This document shows positions 51,917-62,475 of a stretch of 64,000 nt of DNA, piece by piece. The stretch comes from Auanema rhodensis (lineage: Eukaryota > Nematoda > Chromadorea > Rhabditida > Rhabditidae). Position numbers and translations under genes: made by a program. Every line of letters starts with the position of its first letter. Positions within the stretch are counted from its first letter, which is position 1. The DNA lies in contig OZ059898.1 of the NCBI GenBank assembly GCA_964057225.1, positions 20,747,267 through 20,811,266 of the forward strand, read 5' to 3'. Below the pieces are notes generated by a model, which saw only the letters and a program-made list of their open reading frames with translations, was not told where the DNA came from and ran no database searches.

Positions 51917-53676
51917 ACTTTGAAATTTACGTGAACTTTAATTTATGCTAATTAAATGTACACGTGATGTGCACTTGGTATGTAACTCGCTTCACGTGAA
52001 AGATAAAGAGATGCGGTTTTCGAAATTAGATTCCCCATGTCCATATTAGTCTAAAAACAAATTTTTATTGATATTGGTTCATGGTAACCATGACTTTGAA
52101 ATTTACGTGAACTTTAATTTATGCTAATTAAATGTACACGTGATGTGCACTTGGTATGTAACTCGCTTCACGTGAAAGATAAAGAGATGCGATTTTCAAA
52201 ATTAGATTCCCCATGTCCATTTTAGTCTAAAAACAAATTTTTATTGATATTGGTTCATGGTAACCATGACTTTGAAATTTACGTGAACTTTAATTTATGC
52301 TAATTAAATGTACACGTGATGTGCACTTGGTATGTAACTCGCTTCACGTGAAAGATAAAGAGATGCGGTTTTCAAAATTAGATTCCCCATGTCCATATTA
52401 GTCTAAAAACAAATTTTTATTGATATTGGTTCATGGTAACCATGACTTTGAAATTTACGTGAACTTTAATTTATGCTAATTAAATGTACACGTGATGTGC
52501 ACTTGGTATGTAACTCGCTTCACGTGAAAGATAAAGAGATGCGGTTTTCAAAATTAGATTCCCCATGTCCATATTAGTCTAAAAACAAATTTTTATTGAT
52601 ATTGGTTCATGGTAACCATGACTTTGAAATTTACGTGAACTTTAATTTATGCTAATTAAATGTACACGTGATGTGCACTTGGTATGTAACTCGCTTTACG
52701 TGAAAGATAAAGAGATGCGGTTTTCAAAATTAGATTCCCCATGTCCATATTAGTCTAAAAACAAATTTTTATTGATATTGGTGCATGGTAACCATGACTT
52801 TGAAATTTACGTGAACTTTAATTTATGCTAATTAAATGTACACGTGATGTGCACTTGGTATGTAACTAGCTTCACGTAAAAGATAAAGAGATGCGGTTTT
52901 CAAAATTAGATTTCCCATGTCCATATTAGTCTAAAAACAAATTTTTATTGATACTGGTTCATGGTAACCATGACTTTGAAATTTACGTGAACTTTAATTT
53001 ATGCTAATTAAATGTACACGTGATGTGCACTTGGTATGTAACTAGCTTCACGTAAAAGATAAAGAGATGCGGTTTTCAAAATTAGATTTCCCATGTCCAT
53101 ATTAGTCTAAAAACAAATTTTTATTGATACTGGTTCATGGTAACCATGACTTTGAAATTTACGTGAACTTTAATTTATGCTAATTAAATGTACACGTGAT
53201 GTGCACTTGGTATGTAACTCGCTTCACGTGAAAGATAAAGAGATGCGGTTTTCAAAATTAGATTTCCCATGTCCATATTAGTCTAAAAACAAATTTTTAT
53301 TGATACTGGTTCATGGTAACCATGACTTTGAAATTTACGTGAACTTTAATTTATGCTAATTAAATGTACACGTGATGTGCACTTGGTATGTAACTCGCTT
53401 CACGTGAAAGATAAAGAGATGCGGTTTTCAAAATTAGATTCCCCATGTCCATATTAGTCTAAAAACAAATTTTTATTGATACTGGTTCATGGTAACCATG
53501 ACTTTGAAATTTACGTGAACTTTAATTTATGCTAATTAAATGTACACGTGATGTGCACTTGGTATGTAACTCGCTTCACGTGAAAGATAAAGAGATGCGG
53601 TTTTCAAAATTAGATTTCCCATGTCCATATTAGTCTAAAAACAAATTTTTATTGATACTGGTTCATGGTAACCATG

Positions 53677-55612
53677 ACTTTGAAATTTACGTGAACTTTA
53701 ATTTATGCTAATTAAATGTACACGTGATGTGCACTTGGTATGTAACTCGCTTCACGTGAAAGATAAAGAGATGCGGTTTTCGAAATTAGATTCCCCATGT
53801 CCATATTAGTCTAAAAACAAATTTTTATTGATATTGGTTCATGGTAACCATGACTTTGAAATTTACGTGAACTTTAATTTATCCTAATTAAATGTACACG
53901 TGATGTGCACTTGGTATGTAACTCGCTTCACGTGAAAGATAAAGAGATGCGATTTTCAAAATTAGATTCCCCATGTCCATTTTAGTCTAAAAACAAATTT
54001 TTATTGATATTGGTTCATGGTAACCATGACTTTGAAATTTACGTGAACTTTAATTTATGCTAATTAAATGTACACGTGATGTGCACTTGGTATGTAACTC
54101 GCTTCACGTGAAAGATAAAGAGATGCGGTTTTCAAAATTAGATTCCCCATGTCCATATTAGTCTAAAAACAAATTTTTATTGATATTGGTTCATGGTAAC
54201 CATGACTTTGAAATTTACGTGAACTTTAATTTATGCTAATTAAATGTACACGTGATGTGCACTTGGTATGTAACTCGCTTCACGTGAAAGATAAAGAGAT
54301 GCGGTTTTCAAAATTAGATTCCCCATGTCCATATTAGTCTAAAAACAAATTTTTATTGATATTGGTTCATGGTAACCATGACTTTGAAATTTACGTGAAC
54401 TTTAATTTATGCTAATTAAATGTACACGTGATGTGCACTTGGTATGTAACTCGCTTCACGTGAAAGATAAAGAGATGCGGTTTTCAAAATTAGATTCCCC
54501 ATGTCCATATTAGTCTAAAAACAAATTTTTATTGATATTGGTGCATGGTAACCATGACTTTGAAATTTACGTGAACTTTAATTTATGCTAATTAAATGTA
54601 CACGTGATGTGCACTTGGTATGTAACTAGCTTCACGTAAAAGATAAAGAGATGCGGTTTTCAAAATTAGATTTCCCATGTCCATATTAGTCTAAAAACAA
54701 ATTTTTATTGATACTGGTTCATGGTAACCATGACTTTGAAATTTACGTGAACTTTAATTTATACTAATTAAATGTACACGTGATGTGCACTTGGTATGTA
54801 ACTCGCTTCACGTGAAAGATAAAGAGATGCGGTTTTCAAAATTAGATTTCCCATGTCCATATTAGTCTAAAAACAAATTTTTATTGATATTGGTTCATGG
54901 TAACCATGACTTTGAAATTTACGTGAACTTTAATTTATGCTAATTAAATGTACACGTGATGTGCACTTGGTATGTAACTCGCTTCACGTGAAAGATAAAG
55001 AGATGCGGTTTCCAAAATTAGATTCCCCATGTCCATATTAGTCTAATTACAAATTTTTATTGATATTGGTTCATGGTAACCATGACTTTGAAATTTACGT
55101 GAACTTTAATTTATGCTAATTAAATGTACACGTGATGTGCACTTGGTATGTAACTCGCTTCACGTGAAAGATAAAGAGATGCGGTTTTCAAAATTAGATT
55201 CCCCATGTCCATATTAGTCTAAAAACAAATTTTTATTGATATTGGTTCATGGTCACCATGACTTTGAAATTTACGTGAACTTTAATTTATGCTAATTAAA
55301 TGTACACGTGATGTGCACTTGGTATGTAACTCGCTTCACGTGAAAGATAAAGAGATGCGGTTTTCAAAATTAGATTCCCCATGTCCATATTAGTCTAAAA
55401 ACAAATTGTTATTGATATTGGTTCATGGTAACCATGACTTTGAAATTTACGTGAACTTTAATTTATGCTAATTAAATGTACACGTCATGTGCACTTGGTA
55501 TGTAACTCGCTTCACGTGAAAGATAAAGAGATGCGGTTTTCAAAATTAGATTCCCCATGTCCATATTAGTCTAGAAACAAATTTTTATTGATATTGGTGC
55601 ATGGTAACCATG
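53677..55612 (+). repeat. 11-monomer segment, left copy of a 17-mer-spaced pair
   Basis: The order is A106G; G100A+A129T; three near-consensus copies, the last with T163G; C72A+T158C; G31A+C117T; T104C with A139T+A140T; A170C; T148G; G50C with A138G. It repeats at 56669-58604, 2992 bp (17 monomers) away. A138G (CTAGAAAC at 55571 and 58563) is private to this pair. G31C near 53883 is private to this copy. Its last nine monomers also match 35723-37306. Confidence 0.87.
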
Positions 55613-56668
55613 ACTTTGAAATTTACGTGAACTTTAATTTATGCTAATTAAATGTACACGTGATGTGCACTTGGTATGTAACTCGCTTCACGTGAAAGAT
55701 AAAGAGATGCGGTTTTCAAAATTAGATTCCCCATGTCCATATTAGTCTAAAAACAAATTTTTATTGATATTGGTTCATGGTAACCATGACTTTGAAATTT
55801 ACGTGAACTTTAATTTATGCTAATTAAATGTACACGTGATGTGCACTTGGTATGTAACTAGCTTCACGTAAAAGATAAAGAGATGCGGTTTTCAAAATTA
55901 GATTTCCCATGTCCATATTAGTCTAAAAACAAATTTTTATTGATACTGGTTCATGGTAACCATGACTTTGAAATTTACGTGAACTTTAATTTATGCTAAT
56001 TAAATGTACACGTGATGTGCACTTGGTATGTAACTAGCTTCACGTAAAAGATAAAGAGATGCGGTTTTCAAAATTAGATTTCCCATGTCCATATTAGTCT
56101 AAAAACAAATTTTTATTGATACTGGTTCATGGTAACCATGACTTTGAAATTTACGTGAACTTTAATTTATGCTAATTAAATGTACACGTGATGTGCACTT
56201 GGTATGTAACTCGCTTCACGTAAAAGATAAAGAGATGCGGTTTTCAAAATTAGATTTCCCATGTCCATATTAGTCTAAAAACAAATTTTTATTGATATTG
56301 GTTCATGGTAACCATGACTTTGAAATTTACGTGAACTTCAATTTATGCTAATTAAATGTACACGTGATGTGCACTTGGTATGTAACTCGCTTCACGTGAA
56401 AGATAAAGAGATGCGGTTTTCAAAATTAGATTCCCCATGTCCATATTAGTCTAAAAACAAATTGTTATTGATATTGGTTCATGGTAACCATGACTTTGAA
56501 ATTTACGTGAACTTTAATTTATGCTAATTAAATGTACACGTCATGTGCACTTGGTATGTAACTCGCTTCACGTGAAAGATAAAGAGATGCGGTTTTCAAA
56601 ATTAGATTCCCCATGTCCATATTAGTCTAAAAACAAATTTTTATTGATATTGGTGCATGGTAACCATG

Positions 56669-58604
56669 ACTTTGAAATTTACGTGAACTTTAATTTATGC
56701 TAATTAAATGTACACGTGATGTGCACTTGGTATGTAACTCGCTTCACGTGAAAGATAAAGAGATGCGGTTTTCGAAATTAGATTCCCCATGTCCATATTA
56801 GTCTAAAAACAAATTTTTATTGATATTCGTTCATGGTAACCATGACTTTGAAATTTACGTGAACTTTAATTTATGCTAATTAAATGTACACGTGATGTGC
56901 ACTTGGTATGTAACTCGCTTCACGTGAAAGATAAAGAGATGCGATTTTCAAAATTAGATTCCCCATGTCCATTTTAGTCTAAAAACAAATTTTTATTGAT
57001 ATTGGTTCATGGTAACCATGACTTTGAAATTTACGTGAACTTTAATTTATGCTAATTAAATGTACACGTGATGTGCACTTGGTATGTAACTCGCTTCACG
57101 TGAAAGATAAAGAGATGCGGTTTTCAAAATTAGATTCCCCATGTCCATATTAGTCTAAAAACAAATTTTTATTGATATTGGTTCATGGTAACCATGACTT
57201 TGAAATTTACGTGAACTTTAATTTATGCTAATTAAATGTACACGTGATGTGCACTTGGTATGTAACTCGCTTCACGTGAAAGATAAAGAGATGCGGTTTT
57301 CAAAATTAGATTCCCCATGTCCATATTAGTCTAAAAACAAATTTTTATTGATATTGGTTCATGGTAACCATGACTTTGAAATTTACGTGAACTTTAATTT
57401 ATGCTAATTAAATGTACACGTGATGTGCACTTGGTATGTAACTCGCTTCACGTGAAAGATAAAGAGATGCGGTTTTCAAAATTAGATTCCCCATGTCCAT
57501 ATTAGTCTAAAAACAAATTTTTATTGATATTGGTGCATGGTAACCATGACTTTGAAATTTACGTGAACTTTAATTTATGCTAATTAAATGTACACGTGAT
57601 GTGCACTTGGTATGTAACTAGCTTCACGTAAAAGATAAAGAGATGCGGTTTTCAAAATTAGATTTCCCATGTCCATATTAGTCTAAAAACAAATTTTTAT
57701 TGATACTGGTTCATGGTAACCATGACTTTGAAATTTACGTGAACTTTAATTTATACTAATTAAATGTACACGTGATGTGCACTTGGTATGTAACTCGCTT
57801 CACGTGAAAGATAAAGAGATGCGGTTTTCAAAATTAGATTTCCCATGTCCATATTAGTCTAAAAACAAATTTTTATTGATATTGGTTCATGGTAACCATG
57901 ACTTTGAAATTTACGTGAACTTTAATTTATGCTAATTAAATGTACACGTGATGTGCACTTGGTATGTAACTCGCTTCACGTGAAAGATAAAGAGATGCGG
58001 TTTCCAAAATTAGATTCCCCATGTCCATATTAGTCTAATTACAAATTTTTATTGATATTGGTTCATGGTAACCATGACTTTGAAATTTACGTGAACTTTA
58101 ATTTATGCTAATTAAATGTACACGTGATGTGCACTTGGTATGTAACTCGCTTCACGTGAAAGATAAAGAGATGCGGTTTTCAAAATTAGATTCCCCATGT
58201 CCATATTAGTCTAAAAACAAATTTTTATTGATATTGGTTCATGGTCACCATGACTTTGAAATTTACGTGAACTTTAATTTATGCTAATTAAATGTACACG
58301 TGATGTGCACTTGGTATGTAACTCGCTTCACGTGAAAGATAAAGAGATGCGGTTTTCAAAATTAGATTCCCCATGTCCATATTAGTCTAAAAACAAATTG
58401 TTATTGATATTGGTTCATGGTAACCATGACTTTGAAATTTACGTGAACTTTAATTTATGCTAATTAAATGTACACGTCATGTGCACTTGGTATGTAACTC
58501 GCTTCACGTGAAAGATAAAGAGATGCGGTTTTCAAAATTAGATTCCCCATGTCCATATTAGTCTAGAAACAAATTTTTATTGATATTGGTGCATGGTAAC
58601 CATG
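56669..58604 (+). repeat. 11-monomer segment, right copy of the 17-mer-spaced pair
   Basis: It has the same marker order as 53677-55612 at +2992 bp, with A106G at 56773 and A138G at 58563. A private G160C (TTCGTTC near 56828) marks this copy. Part of the same order (C72A; G31A+C117T; T104C with A139T+A140T; A170C; T148G; G50C) occurs again from about 58957, 8 monomers after 57549, so the segment was partly copied a third time. Confidence 0.86.
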
Positions 58605-59660
58605 ACTTTGAAATTTACGTGAACTTTAATTTATGCTAATTAAATGTACACGTGATGTGCACTTGGTATGTAACTAGCTTCACGTAAAAGATAAAGAGAT
58701 GCGGTTTTCAAAATTAGATTCCCCATGTCCATATTAGTCTAAAAACAAATTTTTATTGATACTGGTTCATGGTCACCATGACTTTGAAATTTACGTGAAC
58801 TTTAATTTATGCTAATTAAATGTACACGTGATGTGCACTTGGTATGTAACTCGCTTCACGTGAAAGATAAAGAGATGCGGTTTTCAAAATTAGATTCCCC
58901 ATGTCCATATTAGTCTAAAAACAAATTGTTATTGATATTGGTTCATGGTAACCATGACTTTGAAATTTACGTGAACTTTAATTTATGCTAATTAAATGTA
59001 CACGTGATGTGCACTTGGTATGTAACTAGCTTCACGTAAAAGATAAAGAGATGCGGTTTTCAAAATTAGATTCCCCATGTCCATATTAGTCTAAAAACAA
59101 ATTTTTATTGATACTGGTTCATGGTAACCATGACTTTGAAATTTACGTGAACTTTAATTTATACTAATTAAATGTACACGTGATGTGCACTTGGTATGTA
59201 ACTCGCTTCACGTGAAAGATAAAGAGATGCGGTTTTCAAAATTAGATTTCCCATGTCCATATCAGTCTAAAAACAAATTTTTATTGATATTGGTTCATGG
59301 TAACCATGACTTTGAAATTTACGTGAACTTTAATTTATGCTAATTAAATGTACACGTGATGTGCACTTGGTATGTAACTCGCTTCACGTGAAAGATAAAG
59401 AGATGCGGTTTCCAAAATTAGATTCCCCATGTCCATATTAGTCTAATTACAAATTTTTATTGATATTGGTTCATGGTAACCATGACTTTGAAATTTACGT
59501 GAACTTTAATTTATGCTAATTAAATGTACACGTGATGTGCACTTGGTATGTAACTCGCTTCACGTGAAAGATAAAGAGATGCGGTTTTCAAAATTAGATT
59601 CCCCATGTCCATATTAGTCTAAAAACAAATTTTTATTGATATTGGTTCATGGTCACCATG

Positions 59661-59835
59661 ACTTTGAAATTTACGTGAACTTTAATTTATGCTAATTAAA
59701 TGTACACGTGATGTGCACTTGGTATGTAACTCGCTTCACGTGAAAGATAAAGAGATGCGGTTTTCAAAATTAGATTCCCCATGTCCATATTAGTCTAAAA
59801 CAAATTGTTATTGATATTGGTTCATGGTAACCATG
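59661..59835 (+). repeat. Short monomer (175 bp) with 1-bp deletion
   Basis: The A-run after TAGTCT is four A's (59797-59800) instead of five, giving CTAAAACAAATTG. The copy also has T148G. This deletion occurs once in the window and looks like slippage in the A-run. Confidence 0.9.
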
Positions 59836-60011
59836 ACTTTGAAATTTACGTGAACTTTAATTTATGCTAATTAAATGTACACGTCATGTGCTCTTGGTAT
59901 GTAACTCGCTTCACGTGAAAGATAAAGAGATGCGGTTTTCAAAATTAGATTCCCCATGTCCATATTAGTCTAAAAACAAATTTTTATTGATATTGGTGCA
60001 TGGTAACCATG

Positions 60012-61536
60012 ACTTTGAAATTTACGTGAACTTTAATTTATGCTAATTAAATGTACACGTGATGTGCACTTGGTATGTAACTAGCTTCACGTAAAAGATA
60101 AAGAGATGCGGTTTTCAAAATTAGATTTCCCATGTCCATATTAGTCTAAAAACAAATTTTTATTGATACTGGTTCATGGTAACCATGACTTTGAAATTTA
60201 CGTGAACTTTAATTTATGCTAATTAAATGTACACGTGATGTGCACTTGGTATGTAACTAGCTTCACGTAAAAGATAAAGAGATGCGGTTTTCAAAATTAG
60301 ATTTCCCATGTCCATATTAGTCTAAAAACAAATTTTTATTGATACTGGTTCATGGTAACCATGACTTTGAAATTTACGTGAACTTTAATTTATGCTAATT
60401 AAATGTACACGTGATGTGCACTTGGTATGTAACTAGCTTCACGTAAAAGATAAAGAGATGCGGTTTTCAAAATTAGATTTCCCATGTCCATATTAGTCTA
60501 AAAACAAATTTTTATTGATACTGGTTCATGGTAACCATGACTTTGAAATTTACGTGAACTTTAATTTATACTAATTAAATGTACACGTGATGTGCACTTG
60601 GTATGTAACTCGCTTCACGTAAAAGATAAAGAGATGCGGTTTTCAAAATTAGATTTCCCATGTCCATATTAGTCTAAAAACAAATTTTTATTGATATTGG
60701 TTCATGGTAACCATGACTTTGAAATTTACGTGAACTTTAATTTATGCTAATTAAATGTACACGTGATGTGCACTTGGTATGTAACTCGCTTCACGTGAAA
60801 GATAAAGAGATGCGGTTTTCGAAATTAGATTCCCCATGTCCATATTAGTCTAAAAACAAATTTTTATTGATATTGGTTCATGGTAACCATGACTTTGAAA
60901 TTTACGTGAACTTTAATTTATGCTAATTAAATGTACACGTGATGTGCACTTGGTATGTAACTCGCTTCACGTGAAAGATAAAGAGATGCGATTTTCAAAA
61001 TTAGATTCCCCATGTCCATTTTAGTCTAAAAACAAATTTTTATTGATATTGGTTCATGGTAACCATGACTTTGAAATTTACGTGAACTTTAATTTATGCT
61101 AATTAAATGTACACGTGATGTGCACTTGGTATGTAACTCGCTTCACGTGAAAGATAAAGAGATGCGGTTTTCAAAATTAGATTCCCCATGTCCATATTAG
61201 TCTAAAAACAAATTTTTATTGATATTGGTTCATGGTAACCATGACTTTGAAATTTACGTGAACTTTAATTTATGCTAATTAAATGTACACGTGATGTGCA
61301 CTTGGTATGTAACTCGCTTCACGTGAAAGATAAAGAGATGCGGTTTTCAAAATTAGTTTCCCCATGTCCATATTAGTCTAAAAACAAATTTTTATTGATA
61401 TTGGTTCATGGTCACCATGACTTTGAAATTTACGTGAACTTTAATTTATGCTAATTAAATGTACACGTGATGTGCACTTGGTATGTAACTCGCTTCACGT
61501 GAAAGATAAAGAGATGCGGTTTTCAAAATTAGATTC
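60012..61536 (+). repeat. 14-mer-spaced pair, left copy
   Basis: The order is three C72A+T158C monomers; G31A with G82A and C117T; A106G; G100A+A129T; near-consensus; A114T with A170C. It repeats at 62476-64000, 2464 bp (14 monomers) away; for example A106G at 60820 and 63284, A114T at 61355 and 63819. A114T otherwise occurs only in the far-left T88A monomers, so its presence in both copies supports a recent duplication. Confidence 0.85.
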
Positions 61537-62475
61537 CCCATGTCCATATTAGTCTAAAAACAAATTGTTATTGATACTGGTTCATGGTAACCATGACTTT
61601 GAAATTTACGTGAACTTTAATTTATGCTAATTAAATGTACACGTCATGTGCACTTGGTATGTAACTCGCTTCACGTGAAAGATAAAGAGATGCGGTTTTC
61701 AAAATTAGATTCCCCATGTCCATATTAGTCTAAAAACAAATTTTTATTGATATTGGTGCATGGTAACCATGACTTTGAAATTTACGTGAATTTTAATTTA
61801 TGCTAATTAAATGTACACGTGATGTGCACTTGGTATGTAACTAGCTTCACGTAAAAGATAAAGAGATGCGGTTTTCAAAATTAGATTTCCCATGTCCATA
61901 TTAGTCTAAAAACAAATTTTTATTGATACTGGTTCATGGTAACCATGACTTTGAAATTTACGTGAACTTTAATTTATGCTAATTAAATGTACACGTGATG
62001 TGCACTTGGTATGTAACTAGCTTCACGTAAAAGATAAAGAGATGCGGTTTTCAAAATTAGATTTCCCATGTCCATATTAGTCTAAAAACAAATTTTTATT
62101 GATACTGGTTCATGGTAACCATGACTTTGAAATTTACGTGAACTTTAATTTATACTAATTAAATGTACACGTGATGTGCACTTGGTATGTAACTCGCTTC
62201 ACGTAAAAGATAAAGAGATGCGGTTTTCAAAATTAGATTTCCCATGTCCATATTAGTCTAAAAACAAATTTTTATTGATATTGGTTCATGGTAACCATGA
62301 CTTTGAAATTTACGTGAACTTTAATTTATGCTAATTAAATGTACACGTGATGTGCACTTGGTATGTAACTCGCTTCACGTGAAAGATAAAGAGATGCGGT
62401 TTTCGAAATTAGATTCCCCATGTCCATATTAGTCTAAAAACAAATTTTTATTGATATTGGTTCATGGTAACCATG

